58,000 bases of DNA from Adiantum capillus-veneris. Its lineage: Eukaryota > Streptophyta > Polypodiopsida > Polypodiales > Pteridaceae. The translations under genes and the position numbers were made by a program. Below, piece after piece: positions 1 to 11,648 of the stretch (its first letter is position 1; each line of letters opens with the position of its first letter). The notes under the pieces were generated by a model that saw nothing but the letters and a program-made list of their open reading frames with translations, searched no databases and was not told where the DNA came from. The DNA is taken from assembly GCA_014529385.2 (NCBI GenBank), contig CM043959.1, positions 14,387,809 through 14,445,808 on the forward strand. The letters run 5' to 3'.

Positions 1-1189
1 CATATATGGTGTTTGTGTCTTAACTTGGAGAAAGTTTGTAAGAAAAGTACTGACTTTCTGAATCTTGAGTGTAAATCGGGAAAAACATTGTCCAAACTTG
101 ATGAAATTTGATTCATAGGCTTATATTGATGTGATAAACATGTGTACATGCTCAGTTGACCAAAAAGATGCAAAAAGTTACCAGTTGTACGGAATCGTGA
201 TTATTTACATCTGTCCCATTTTTCAACTTTTTTGACCAAGTTGGCATACCACTAGCTTTACCATGTGGCAATAAGCCCACAAACCAAATTTGACAAGATT
301 TGGATCATTGGATTAGAAATTGTGACCAAATTTGCAAAGTTAATTTGCGGACAGAAAACTGATGACCATTTGACCAAAACTTGTCCAAACATGATGAAAC
401 TTGTCTAGAGACCTTAACTTGAGGTGCTTAACAGATCTGTGCAAAGGTTGGGATAAAAACTTGCAAAAATATAGCTAGTAAATAATCGCGATTATTTACA
501 TCTGCTTCAAAAATTGATAATTTTATTTATTTGAGCATACCACAAGGTCAAGCATATCAATTAGACCACACAAATCAATTTTGATGAAATTTGGATCAAA
601 AAAGTAAGACTTAAGCCAGATTCTTGAAATCAGAGTCTGCGGACACGAAACAGTTGATAAACTTGAACAGATTTTGTCCAAACTTGTTGAAACTTGTCCA
701 AGGACCTTAACAGGTTGTATACTTGGCAAACCAAGCCAAAGATTGCAAAAAACTGGCAAAAGTAAATAATTGTGATTATTTACTACTGCTACACAAGGAC
801 ACTAGTTTTGACTTTTGAACTTGTACAGTGTTAGACCAACATAATACAAAGCCACCGGGCAATTTTGGGTTCCATCGGATCCAAATTGGTACATGTTCAC
901 TCAATTTCCAAGTTGCAGATAAATCCTTTGAGTTTTGCCAAAGTCAAATCTGAAAGTCAATTGCTGACTCCCATAGCTCGATTTGAAGTGATATACACAG
1001 ACCAACCACAATAGTTAGCAAAAATTATACAGTCTTGTGAGAGATAAACTAACTTGATCAAATTGATACATGAATCAGGTTGTAGACAAGGAATCGGTAG
1101 CTTGACAGAAAGTTGCAATCAAATCAAGTGGAAATTGACGACAAGTCAATCCAAAGGTAAGTACTCTATCCAGGGCTTCGCAAGTCTTT
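1..1189 (+). repeat. Leader of gypsy A: diverged ~290-bp repeats with CGCG-core palindromes
   Basis: Non-coding sequence before gag. The phrase 'GTCCAAAC' recurs at 90, 383 and 676, 293 bp apart each time. A palindrome with consensus AAATAATCGCGATTATTT is centred near 197, 488 and 772; the middle copy is perfect and the outer two show TG in place of CG in the core. The surrounding sequence is alignable but diverged, so this is an old tandem array of units of about 290 bp. A related copy of the palindrome unit lies near 36,450. No gene is seen here. Confidence 0.75.
1109..1162 (+). other. Candidate mini-exon and splice donor before gag of A
   Basis: An acceptor-like CAG ends at 1108 and a strong donor, GTAAGT, lies at 1157-1162, 33 bases before the gag ATG at 1190. 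Elements C and H have the same arrangement. This is inference from consensus only; there is no transcript evidence. Confidence 0.35.
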
Positions 1190-4100
1190 ATGAACCTTAG
1201 ATCTGGTCGTGTACTAGGAAATCAAGGCATATTTGGAGAAACCTCCAGTAGAGTATCCACTGAAGAAAGTGTGAATCAAGGCAATTCCTTGCACACTATC
1301 CGTGAAGAAGTCTCATACAATTTTTTTAATTCGACATCTGAAATGTCTTCCTATTCGACTCACTCGGAAACCGAAACGACAGTGCGCTATAAGCATATAC
1401 TCTCTTTTTATTAAACTAATTGCCATGGAGCTTAGGTTTAATTGGATCCTAATGAAGAGGATGCCATTTGCATTGATGACCATGGTATTGAGTTCGAGGA
1501 AGAGATTAGGGCAAACAAACAAGGAAAAATGTACATGGATCGAAACGGAACTCAGTATTTACAAGTCGAAAACCCTGACGTGATAGACAAATGGGAGCTA
1601 GAAGTAAACACTATAATTCCATATATGGTTGCAAAAGAAGGACCACCAACTTATGGATATGATCAAGTTGATTTGAAGCCCTTGAAACGGCTTAGTACTG
1701 ATAATCCTAGGATCGGAGTCTATTGTTGGGAGGATAGAAACGTAAAAGATCTTTCGTGGACTTTGCATGCCAAATCAGGACAACTATTGGCCATGAAGAT
1801 CATTAATATCTTCAAGATCAAAGATAAGGGATCAACAGACCTACCAACCTACCTGTTTAGATTGTTATAACAACAACTTTGTTATGATGACTCTTGAGGA
1901 GGTAGAACAAACCAAATACCAAGGGTATTCCAGAAGGGATTGGATATTGGGACAAGGATCAGAAACAATTCCAAGAGATGAAAACTATGAGAGATATTCT
2001 GAGAGTAATGTTAAGAAACCAGAAACCACCTCATCACGTAGAAAACAGGGTGACACTAAGGCCAGTCCAGGGCTACATGAGCCACTATTTTCAACAGACT
2101 GGATTGAAGGACTCAAAACAGGACCAACTGCCATGAGACCGGGAGTTGAACCAAACAAACGTGTCAGACCAACTGATTTTCAAAAATGGGTCAGAAAATA
2201 CAGTGGATCAGGGGATCCATACGGTCGGACCGCCTTTAGCAAGCTTTAAGCGAGTGCTAAGAGCAAAAAGTATATTTGATTTCCATACTCAATTCGAGGG
2301 GTTTGGAATGACATTAGAATGAAAAGCATTGACATGGTTCCAAAACATCCCACCAAGGTCAATCATGGACTTGAACACATTAGCTCAAGGATTTGTAGCT
2401 GCTTGTTCTAAAATGGGGATCAAACACAATACAGTAGCTCAAATCTACAGCAACTCAAATGAAACAATACATTACCAGATGCCCAAAGCCCGAGATACCT
2501 GCAGAAGAATGACTAACATCATTTTTTCTAGAGGGACCGATAAACAAAAAACTTAATGCTTTACTGTATAGCAAGAAGTATACAACCCTAGAAGCAAGTG
2601 TGTCAGATGCTATTGACTTAGGAGACAATTGTGATATTTTTAACAAAGAAGATGTCCCGAAGGATAATCAAAGTGAGAAAACAACATCCACTAACCAAGG
2701 GTAAATGGACCAACCATGAGACCAACAAGTGCTACTTCCAACCAAAGTATGATGGGAATGTTCAGTACTTGTCCATGAGGCCACAAGGACAACCCATGTA
2801 CAGATACCAGCCTAACATGGCACCAGCTCAAAGACCACCGATGAGTACGGAAAGACCTCAACTTGTGTTGGGTCAACAACCTCCGTATCCAGGACATAAT
2901 GCAGTGCCTGTAAAGTACATGCATTCAGAAGGAGTCATAGATGAACAAGCACTAGTGCCTGTTACACCATATGCGGAGCCTAGCCCATTTACAGTAGTAG
3001 AAGGAGATTGGTATAATTCACATCCACCACTAATGGAAGAACTTGTGACTTATGCTCCACCAGAGCTCGCACCAATGTATTATGTAGCTAATCAAGTTAT
3101 TAGACCTCCTATGGTAAGACCCATGATTAAGCCAAGAATGGGAAACTGTCATAACTGTGGTGCAGATGATCATTGGAAAAATGAATGCCCAGAGCCTGAT
3201 AAAAACCTCAAGCTGATTGAAGCTTATTGCATACAATGTTGCAAAAAGGGAGGACACTTTCTGGAAGATTGTCTTAAAAATCCTTTAAACAAGGGTGAAA
3301 CAGTAGTAAATATAGTCCAAGTGATACCTAGTAGCTCATCTGAGAGTGAACTGATTGTTCTAGTCAAGGTAATCACTAGAGCTCAGGCTAAGAAAAAGAA
3401 ACATAACTCCTCTGAAGATTCGGAGGACACAAAAGCTGCCTCTCAAAAGACCAAAAAAAGCAGAAGCACAAGGTATGAATTGACAAAACAGAAATAACGA
3501 GCTAAAATCGAGGAGAAAGCAAAAAAGCTATTCTAGGAAAAGGTGAAAGAACGTGGAAGCGAAATCAAAGAAACAACTGTGAAATCTCGAGGATCAATTT
3601 TGGTTGATAAATTTTTGAGCCTATTAATGCAGCTTTATAAGCTTACCAAGCAGGACTTAAAGCAGGCCAAAACATGAAAAACAAATGGAAAAACTATCCT
3701 TCTCCAGGCATGGAAGCAGCTAAGCTTGAAGCTTATCAAAATTTGGTAAGAATCACACAAGAGATGCTGAAAAAACAAAAACCCAAGTTCGAAAGTATGG
3801 CAAAACCTGAAGAGCTTGTGGGTGGTAAGAGACACTAAAGAAAAATCCGAAGTGGTGGTAGAACCCCACCTTGAAACAAAAGAACTAGACTTTGTAGTGC
3901 CGGACAATGAAGATGCCTTAGACGGAATTCCAGTCGTAGAGGAAGACTGGCCATGACACTTATGGGAAAAAGTTAGAGAGATCAATGATGGGAGCCTAAC
4001 TCTAAAGTCAGCTCCGATAGAGGAAGTTTGGTTGGATAACCTACCTCCTGATATGTACATGGATGTACAATCCTTGTACGGGGATTGCGGATTTGAAGCT

Positions 4101-4420
4101 TCAGGAATGTCTAAACCATTGACCTCGAAAACATCACCCTCTTACTTGGGAGATAACGAAGATGAATCCATAGTGTGCAAGACCACTCAAGTAAAAACAG
4201 CGGAGAAGACTCTAGAAGTAGACAACATTCATTCAATCATGTCTACACCCATCCAATGCACTCTTACTTTGGGAGAACTGTTAAAACTCAGACCATATTT
4301 ATGGAATGATGTATAGAAAACCCTAGAGAAGGTGGGGATAACGGGGCTAATCGCAAAAAATTTGGGAAAATTGAAACACGAAATGCATAACAAAGAGATT
4401 CGATCTATTCCAATGAACAA
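1190..4420 (+). pseudogene. Gag of gypsy A (degenerate)
   Basis: The reading begins at ATG 1190 with MNLRSGR, the same start as in H and close to C. It then breaks into many frames with stops near 1412, 1868, 2247, 2554, 3495 and 4314. The retrotransposon Gag domain (W..RKYSGSGDPY and what follows) lies around 2160-2630. Two zinc knuckles follow at about 3147-3275: the first is CX2CX4HX4C, the second has a five-residue spacer. A linker beginning SILVDK near 3600 matches the same linker in B and C. Gag normally forms the virus-like particle and packages the RNA; this copy cannot make a full protein. Confidence 0.85.
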
Positions 4421-5293
4421 AGTCAGAGAATACTATGAAGGGGAAGAAGGAAACACCACCCTTCCAGTGAAATATAATGACATTGAAACCATGGCAATAC
4501 TGAATTGTGGAGCAGGCATAGCCATAGCCACAAAAACATTATGGGAATCCTGGGGACAACCAACCATTAGACAAACTCGAATGAAATTGCAATTTGCTGA
4601 CGGACACATTGAAAGACCCTTAGGACTGCTAGAAAAAGTGATAGTTAATTCATATGGGATGGAATATCAACATACTTTTGCCATAGTAGACTTTGGGAAG
4701 AAAATCAATTACAAAATCAAATTGGGAAGACCTTTCATGCGACAGGTACAACTTATCCAAGATTGGGAAAACAACTATCTGTACTTGAAGCAAGTGGGAT
4801 CTATAACAAGGGTTAATCTAAAAGATCACACTTATAGAGATGTCATGAAAATGCCCATACAAGAGTTTGATTCAGTCTCTTCGGCTGAAACTAAGCTTCC
4901 ATCTTGGTTAAACAAAGACACTCCTATTTGGATGTGCGAAGTTTCAAAAAACAAAAGTTTAAAAAGAGAAGAATGTATCCTAGAAAGGGATTGCACAGAC
5001 GAAGCCTACGTACCTGAACCCTTTCCAGAGCATTTATTTGAGCCATTTGAGTGGACTCAAATTTTAGCGACAATGATGTATGTGTGAATACGTCTTTGCC
5101 TACTCAATTTTGCAATGAAGATGTCTACGACATAATTCCCATCCAAATGATTTCAACCCTTCACATTGAAGATGAAATTGAGGAACCCAAGGACTTGATG
5201 AAAGCTCAACAAGTCTTTTCAAACCTCTACTACGATGCAACAGATGAGTTAGAAGATTCGGGGTTAGATTTTAAAAGAACATGTGAGAGCTAA
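4421..5293 (+). pseudogene. Retropepsin (protease 1) of gypsy A, active site lost
   Basis: The fold is readable: AILNCGAGIAIATK at the active-site loop, then RPLGLLEKV and KLGRPFMRQ. The expected D-S/T-G triad reads N-C-G here (codon at 4503), whereas B and C keep D-S-G. The catalytic Asp is therefore gone. The frame is open from 4332 to 5087, then shifts into an acidic tail to 5293 that also follows the protease in C. It would have cut the Gag-Pol precursor. Confidence 0.85.
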
Positions 5294-5900
5294 GCTACTC
5301 TTGAAAGGAGGGGAGGAAAAGTTTTTTGAATTTCCAAACCAGAAACTAAGAAGACAGAAATGGTATAGACAAGAAAGAGACACCAAAAATGGAAACTAGA
5401 CCTATGCCATCAGTCTCTAGTAGAACACAATTCCTGATGCAGATAGAGATACATGATTGTGTGAAGGACAAAATCATTGGCAGATATCCTTAAAATGAAA
5501 ATCCAAAAATGTCGAGAACATTGAGAAAAACAAGGAAGGATACTCAAGCAAAGCCAAACAAACAGGACAAGGAGCCAACCATGACACGAATTGAGCGGAA
5601 AAAGAAATATCAAGAGTTGAAGAAAGATCTAAAGGAGATATATACAACCGAAATGGAAACCACAGAAGAGGATGGTAAAGATGTAATGAGTGTTCCATCC
5701 CATTACAAAAAATATGCTCTCCAAGACAGAAAAATCATAGTAGAACAACCTGTTAAAGAACTACAAAAACAAGGCGAGTTCTACGAAGGGCCTGAGAATG
5801 CGAAAAAGATAGACTTGGCTGAGGGGAAGAACCTAGGCCTACCTACATTGCAAATGACCTAACGGAAGATGAAGAAGAGCTTTTACTAAGCTTACTAAAA
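5294..5900 (+). pseudogene. Protease-RT linker of gypsy A
   Basis: A lysine- and glutamate-rich stretch, open at 5509-5862 (MSRTLRKTRK and onward), carries several stops upstream. No known domain is seen. Its place between protease and RT makes it the pol linker. B and C have no equivalent because they lose this region with RT. Confidence 0.55.
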
Positions 5901-6694
5901 GAATACTGAGATATCTTTGCTTGGTCTTACAAGGATCTCAAGGGTGTTGATCCAGAAATTTGTTAACACACGATACCCATGAGAGATGATGCAAAACCAA
6001 GTAGACAAAGGCCATACACATACAATGAAACATATGCTAGGAAGATCAAAGAAGAGATTGAGAAACTAAAGGAAGCCGAATTCATTTATAAAATTGAACA
6101 CACAGATTGGGTGTCTCCAATTGTGGTAGTACCCAAGAAGAATGGAAAATACGAGTGTGTGTCAATCTCAAAAAAGTGAATGCAGCTACCATTAGGGACA
6201 ACTTTCCTCTTCCAATCACTGAGCATGTGTTAGAACGAGTTGCAGGAAAAGAAGCTTACAGTTTCTTAGATGACTTTTTGGGATACAATCAACTTTTGGG
6301 TGACCCAAAAGATAAGCATAAAACTGCTTTTGCAACGAAATGGGGTATTTTTGCCTATTGGGTTATGCCCTTTGGGTTAACTAATGCTCCTGCCACCTTT
6401 CAAAGATTGATGAGCCATGATTTTAAAGAGTATCTAAGGAAATTCTTGGAAGTGTATATGAATGATCTAAGCGTACATTCATCAATCCAGACTGATCATA
6501 TTGAACACCTCAAAAAGGTATTCGAAAAATGTAGACTTTATAGGATTTGCTTAAATCCTGAAAAGTGCACATTCATGGGTAGACAAGGAAAAATTCTTGG
6601 ACATATAGTGTCTAAAAATGGCATAGCTACTGATATGGATAAAATTCATGTTATTGCTGATTTGCGTAGACCAACAACAGTCAAGGGGGTTTAA
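5860..6694 (+). pseudogene. Reverse transcriptase of gypsy A
   Basis: Recognisable RT motifs in order: WVSPIVVVPKKNG near 6100, DNFPLPITEHVL, motif A region YSFLDDFLGYNQ near 6265, MPFGLTNAPATFQR near 6370-6400, then the catalytic box as YMNDLSVHS near 6460, and LGHIVSKNG near 6600. The canonical Y-x-D-D is Y-M-N-D, so one catalytic aspartate is changed. There is a frameshift near 6150 and a stop at 6692. This is the only RT among the gypsy copies in the window. The RT would have copied element RNA into DNA in the particle. Confidence 0.9.
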
Positions 6695-7245
6695 GCCTTC
6701 ATGGGGCATTGTGGATATTACAGGCGGTTCATTTACATATACGTATAATTGCAAAACCCATGTATAGCTTGATTACACACTTTGAGTGGACTGAGACATG
6801 TGAAGAATCCTTCATGAAGCTTAAACAAGCTCTCACCTCAGCTCCAATATTGAAAGCACCAGATTGGAATAAGATATTCCACATACATGTAGATGCTTCC
6901 AATTTTGCTATAGGTTGTAGCTCAACAAGGAGACGAGAATATCAATTTTCCTATTTCTTATGCTAGCCGACAGTTGAACATGGCAGAAAAGAATTACACT
7001 ACCACAAAAAGGGAAGGATTAGGAATGATCTATGCCGTTAAAAAGTATAGACATTACCTATTAGCCAACAAGTTTGTGTTCTTTGTGGACCACCAAGCTT
7101 TGTTGTACTTGGTCAACAAGCCATGTAGCATAGGAAGAATAGTGAGATGATTCATCATTCTTCTGGAATTTGATTTCACTGTGGTTGTAAAAAAGGGCAC
7201 TACACATCAAAGAGCAGATCATTTGTCAAGGATTATTTGAGGAGA
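6695..7245 (+). pseudogene. RNase H of gypsy A
   Basis: After RT comes the connection (FMGHCGYYRRF, broken by stops), then TSAPILKAPDW and HVDASNFAIG, which holds the first RNase H aspartate near 6890. SRQLNMAEKNYTTTKREGL follows in another frame, then FFVDHQALLYLVNKP and KGTTHQRADHLSRI near 7200. This is the usual gypsy RNase H; no second archaeal-type RNase H is seen. Stops and shifts near 6722, 6964 and 7148 inactivate it. Confidence 0.85.
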
Positions 7246-8263
7246 ATCACCTAAAGGGGTAGATGATGATCTAAAAGATGCCTATTTGTTCTTCGTGGAG
7301 ATGATACCTCGATGGTCGGAAAACATGGTATCACTGATGACAATAGCTCAAGTGGATTCACAATTACCACTTCGCATTACAATCGGATTAATCGAGCAAT
7401 CGGCTATGTATCAATTACTAGCTGGTAGGCTATACAAAAAGAATCGAGACGGAATATTGCTCTTATGCATTAATCCTAAAGAGAAAAACTAGTACCTAAG
7501 TCAAGCACATATTACCATAGTAGGAATTCACTTTGCGGAAGACCAAACTATGCGACAAATTTTGAGACTTGGAGTATTTTGGCCAACTATGAGGAGTGGT
7601 ATTCACTCTTTTGTAAAGGATTGTCCTCAATGTCAAAAACAGACACCCATACCTCAGGTAACATTGTTCCAAATGTCACCTGTTCCTAAGTGGAGTAACT
7701 ATCTAATTACTTACTTATCAAGCTGAACATTTCCTGAGGATATGAGTAAACACCGTCAAAGAGCAATTGAAACTAAAGCAAGAGACTTTGCTCTTATTGG
7801 AAACCAATTGTATCAGAGAGGTAAGGATCAACATTTGCGTCTTTGTGTGAATGAAGACGAGTATATTCCAATTATAGAACAAGCACATGTTGGATTAGCT
7901 GGAGGTCATTTTTCTAGTGAAACCACCGCAAGAGCAATCTTGATGGCAGGCATATGGTGGCCAACAGTTTTTGCAGATGCCAAAGAATATGTTCGAAGGT
8001 GTGATGCTTGTCAACGAGCAAAAATGCCAACACGTGTAGATAGCATGCCCTTAAGACCAATGATGGGGGCTAGAGCTTTCACAAAACGGGGTATAGACTT
8101 TGTTGGGCCAATACAACCACCTGCTTATAGAACCCAAGCTCAATATATCATTGTAGCTACGAACTATTTGACCAAGTGGGCCGAGGCTAAAGCATCTCAA
8201 AAGAGATGCCAAAACCAGTGCCGCATTCTTATATGAGTATGTATTCACAAGATATGGACTGCC
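7246..8263 (+). pseudogene. Integrase N-terminal half of gypsy A, with two HHCC fingers
   Basis: Two zinc-finger regions occur in tandem. The first, about 7500-7645, reads QAHITIVGIHFAED and ends CPQCQKQTP. The second, about 7880-8025, reads QAHVGLAGGHFSSE and ends CDACQRAKMP. The catalytic core begins with GIDFVGPI near 8090, holding the first Asp. A frameshift follows near 8200, and the sequence stops at YEYVFTRYGLP, where copia E is inserted. The remaining core (final Glu region) is at 33,159 onward. Element C has the same two-finger layout. Confidence 0.85.
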
Positions 8264-8471
8264 TGAAGTCGCAGAGCGGAGCTTAGATCGACTCACACAC
8301 ACAAAAAGATACACAGACCGAGAGCTTACACAGTACGTAGAGAATTCATTGAAGGGTTATATCCCAAATCTTATTATTCACACAAGTATAAACAAAGAGT
8401 TAGTGATAAGAGTGTTAGGTGGGCCGGCGGCCATATCCATATAAGAGGCCACGTGGGCTTTAATCCCAACA
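8264..8471 (-). repeat. 3' LTR of copia E
   Basis: On the plus strand it begins TGAAGTCGC and ends CCCAACA, so in element orientation it starts TGTTGGGATTAAAGCCC, close to the F LTR start (TGTTGGGGTATAAAGCCC). Length is about 208 bp. It abuts gypsy A integrase at 8263. Confidence 0.75.
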
Positions 8472-8489
8472 ACCTCCCACTTAAAGTCC
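8472..8489 (-). other. Polypurine tract of copia E
   Basis: In element orientation it reads GGACTTTAAGTGGGAGGT directly before the LTR. F has a near-identical tract at 33,117-33,134. It would prime plus-strand DNA synthesis. Confidence 0.7.
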
Positions 8490-8555
8490 AATGTGGCACT
8501 TTAAGTAACTATAAATCTATGAACATAAATGTAAAAAGATTTACATAGCTGCCAT

Positions 8556-9679
8556 CTATCCAATGCCCAATAACTCACGACAATGCACAAAGCCCTCTCC
8601 TGGAAGTCCCTTTGTGAGTAGATCAACAGGATTGTCCTTGGCGTGGATCTTCAGCAGTTGTATCTGCTTGTCTTCAAGTACTTCCCTAATGAAGTGATAT
8701 TTCACATCAATATGCTTAGTCTTCGAATGGAACACTGGATTCTTTGCCAATTGTATAGCACTTTGACTATCACAATATAACTATGGCATATCTACTTTGA
8801 TTCCCAAGTTTGCTACCAATTTACCAAGCCAAATAGCTTCTTTGCATGCCTCATTTGCTGCAACATACTCAGCTTCCGTAGTAGACTGCGTAATACAATC
8901 TTGTAATCAAGATCGCCATAATATGGCACCTCCAACCAATGTAAAGACGTAGCCTGATGTAGATCTCCTCTTATCCAAGTCTCCGGCATACTCTGAGTTA
9001 GTGTATCCTCTGACACTCAAATCTTGACTACCATGGCATATGTGCATACTCTTTGTATGTTTAAAGTATCTCATGATACCTTTCACTGCCTCCCAATGTT
9101 TCTTGCCGGGATTTGACATATATCTGCTAACCACTCCCACTGCAAATGAAATATCCGGACGTGTAGCAATCATTGCATACATCAAACTCCCACATGAAAA
9201 CGCATACGGCACCGTATCCATTTCAACCTTTTCCACCTCAGACTGTGGGCAATCTTGGTTGCTTAGTTTCACATATGACGGCAATGGTGTCATCAATGCC
9301 TTTCCCCTGTCCATATGGAAACGTTGCAACACCTTGTCAATGTACTCTTCCTGAGATAAGTAAAGCATCTTCTTTGACCTATCTCGCTGGATACGCATAC
9401 CCAGTATATGACTTGCCTCACCCATGTCTTTCATGTCAAAAACCTTTGCCATTTTTTACTTAAGAGCTGAAATTTATGCCATTTGTCTACCAGCAAGTAA
9501 CATATCATCCACATACAAGATGAGGATTATCAAGCTACCATCTTAGCTTGTCGAGTATACAGGCAATGATCTATCTCACTTCTCTTGTATCCTTGAGAAA
9601 GCATAAATTGGTGAAATTTTTTGTACCATTCTCTTGGTGCCTGTTTCAAGCCATAGAGACTCTTTCTCAAACGACATAC
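8556..9679 (-). pseudogene. RT (C-terminal half) and RNase H of copia E
   Basis: Read on the minus strand from 9679: SLYGLKQAPREWY, YVDDMLLAG (the catalytic YxDD box, intact), FDMKDMGEASHILGM, MYAMIATRPDI, and SRYMSNPGKKHWEAV. RNase H follows with RGYTNSEYAGDLDKRRS and ends HSKTKHIDVKYHFIRE near 8700. The frame is broken near 9453 and 8907 and between 8813 and 8750. In the first RNase H motif the usual T-D-S reads T-N-S, so an aspartate is changed. It resembles the Tork/Tnt1-like copia group. It would have copied RNA and removed the template. Confidence 0.85.
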
Positions 9680-10749
9680 TGTTGAAAGGACGCCCTTTCA
9701 ACAACGTTTTCGTAAAGATTTCATTAATATTCCTCAAAGATTTTGTAAAGATTCCACATGAAGATGGTGATGAAGTAATGAAGATGAAGATGGATGCTGC
9801 AACATGAAGATACGAGTTCATGGACGTCATCGAATATCCCGTTATTATTATTTTGAGCCATTACGGCCACTTTTGTAATGTTTACGGGAACCTCATATTT
9901 TAAATCGGCACTTGTATTTTGGCCGCAGATGTTTGTATGATGAGTAAAGTCAACTCATTTTCTTGTAATTAAGCTCTGTAGAAGCCTAGGGACAGTTCAG
10001 GTCATTTGGCCGGACATTAGGTTTGAAGGCTTGGTATATAAGCTGAAACCTAAGGCTTTGTAAAGGACACATTACGTTATCTCAATTAATATACAATTGT
10101 GGGTTCTGCAGCACACAGTAGTGAGCTTCACACACACACACCGTCGCGCACACTAATCACATTGCAGATATGAGAGCAGGAGCGTGTTAGCATCGAGGAG
10201 CTCTCCGTGTCGACGCAAGCAATGCAAGCCGAGGACCACATCCCGAGCCCGCCTGCTACGAGCTATATTTGGTCGTAAGTACCTCAAATGACATCCGTTA
10301 TGAATGATCGAGTAGTCGTTACAATCAGAGCGAGAAGCTCTTCTTGTTGATGTCTTTGTAGATCAGTTTCGGACACTTTGGAAATTGCTGTTTTGAGTCT
10401 ATCGCGACAGCGATTAGAAATCTTTCAGTTATGGTTTTCAGGGTTTAGGTGTTTGGCCATATAGGATATATCCTTGTGAGTCTTGTCCTCCAATTTCGAG
10501 TCATTCTGATATGATTTGAAACTGTTTCGAGCTTGTAGTGTTTTGTAGGATGCGTTGTCTGTTTCTTTGCTATATGGTAGTGTTGTGGTAGGATTAGTGA
10601 CTGTAGAGTTTTGTTCATGTCTAGCTCAGGGTTGACAACCCAGAGATTGCCTCCATGCCCTAATCGGGTCAGCTACGTCCTTGGATTGACAGTTTGTTGG
10701 TCTGTGTTCTCGCTGTGCTCCATCGTCCGTCGCGACGTACCCGTTAACA
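9680..10749 (+). repeat. 5' LTR of gypsy B
   Basis: It starts TGTTGAAAGGACGCCC and ends in ACA before the primer site; length 1070 bp. A TATA box (TATATAAG) lies at 10,035-10,042. A strong donor-like GTAAGT lies at 10,275-10,280. Within it, near 10,398, is the half-palindrome GTCTATCGCGACAG, related to the leader palindromes. A CA run near 10,130 is followed by CpG-rich sequence. Confidence 0.9.
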
Positions 10750-10750
10750 T

Positions 10751-10769
10751 TGGCGCCATTGCCAGGGAC
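10751..10769 (+). other. Primer-binding site of B (tRNA-Asp type)
   Basis: TGGCGCCATTGCCAGGGAC, one base after the LTR. It matches the complement of the plant tRNA-Asp 3' end with a few mismatches. C and H have variants in the same place. Confidence 0.75.
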
Positions 10770-11648
10770 GAAGCACCTAAACTAGCGTAGACTGCATCAC
10801 TCGTGTTTGATAGTATAGCGTTTCTTTAGAGTTTTCTAGAGTGTTGTCACCATTTGCCTTCTTAGTGGGAAGTCAGAGAGCGGATCTCTTGACTGAGTGC
10901 GTCTCATCGAGGTGGTCCACCATGACGTTGAGGTAGGGTTATATTATTTTGTTGTGTGTTTAGATTAGGTTTTATGGCTTGTGTGTTTGGTTGTGACTTA
11001 TGGTTGTGAAGAACTTGAAAGAGAAAAAAACGCAAAGAAAAATGCAAAAGGTAAGCAGGAGGGTAGGGAACACATCTGTGAAGAGAAAATTTGAAAAAAG
11101 TGTCATTTTAGCATACTTGGTGAGTCTATCGTGATCGACTAAGAACCCAGTGATAGATAGAAACTGAATTTTTCAAAAAACCTGTGTGGCATAGTTTGGA
11201 AAGGTGCTCTCAAGGACACATAAAAATTTTGAAGTCATTTGGACATCAGAAAGTAGGTCTAAGACCATTTGAGAGGATTCAGCTTGTAGAAAACACCAGA
11301 TCTGGTCTAACTGACAAAGTAAAAATCCAAACCACTTGAAAATTGGTAGGAGGACTAAGGAGAGGTGTTGGAACACAGGGGTATAGTCAAAGTTCAAGTT
11401 TGACCTATAAAAGGGGTACTTGCTGAGTCTATCACGATAGACTCAAAGCAGGGCCAAAGAAATTGAAATTTTCAAAACCCTCTGGAGCATAGCTTGTTTA
11501 GCCTCTCAGGAGGTTACACACAAAATTTGGTGGATTTTGGACATTGGGAAGTTATCCTAAGTCTATTTTCTAGTGATCAGATAGACTTACTTGAACACAC
11601 TGAGAGAGGTATTACTACGGCAAGCTAGAGCTATTAAGCCTAGAAGTC
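10770..11648 (+). repeat. Leader of gypsy B with two palindromes 303 bp apart
   Basis: Non-coding. GTCTATCGTGATCGAC lies at 11,124-11,139 and GTCTATCACGATAGAC at 11,427-11,442. Both are near-copies of the perfect C palindrome GTCTATCGCGATAGAC, with changes in the core and one arm. The flanking sequence is loosely repeated ('atagcttg...aca' phrases). No gene is seen. Confidence 0.7.

Larger units (their letters stand above)
1..8263 (+). mobile_element. Ty3/gypsy retrotransposon A, 5' portion (leader to mid-integrase)
   Basis: Domains run in the order leader, gag, retropepsin, RT, RNase H, integrase, all on the plus strand. The sequence stops inside the integrase core at 8263, where a minus-strand copia LTR begins (TG at 8264). 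The missing integrase sequence resumes at 33,159, so this and the 33,159-about 36,000 segment are read as one element split by nested insertions. The 5' LTR lies outside the window. Many stops and frameshifts show it is old. The integrase end without a chromodomain and the tRNA-Asp-type primer sites of its relatives suggest a non-chromovirus (Athila/Tat-like) lineage; that assignment is tentative. Confidence 0.85.
8264..9679 (-). mobile_element. Ty1/copia retrotransposon E, 3' portion
   Basis: Minus-strand copia sequence with, in element order, the second half of RT, RNase H, a short 3' region, a polypurine tract and the 3' LTR. It is cut at 9679 in the RT just before SLYGLKQAP, where the LTR of gypsy B begins. 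The matching 5' part (leader, gag, protease, start of integrase) lies at about 26,355-28,719 on the same strand. About 950 bp between them (integrase end and RT start, judged against F) is absent. Confidence 0.85.

Noticed and set aside
6709-7245. A second (archaeal-type) RNase H as in Tat elements
   Set aside because: Only one set of RNase H motifs is present between RT and integrase.
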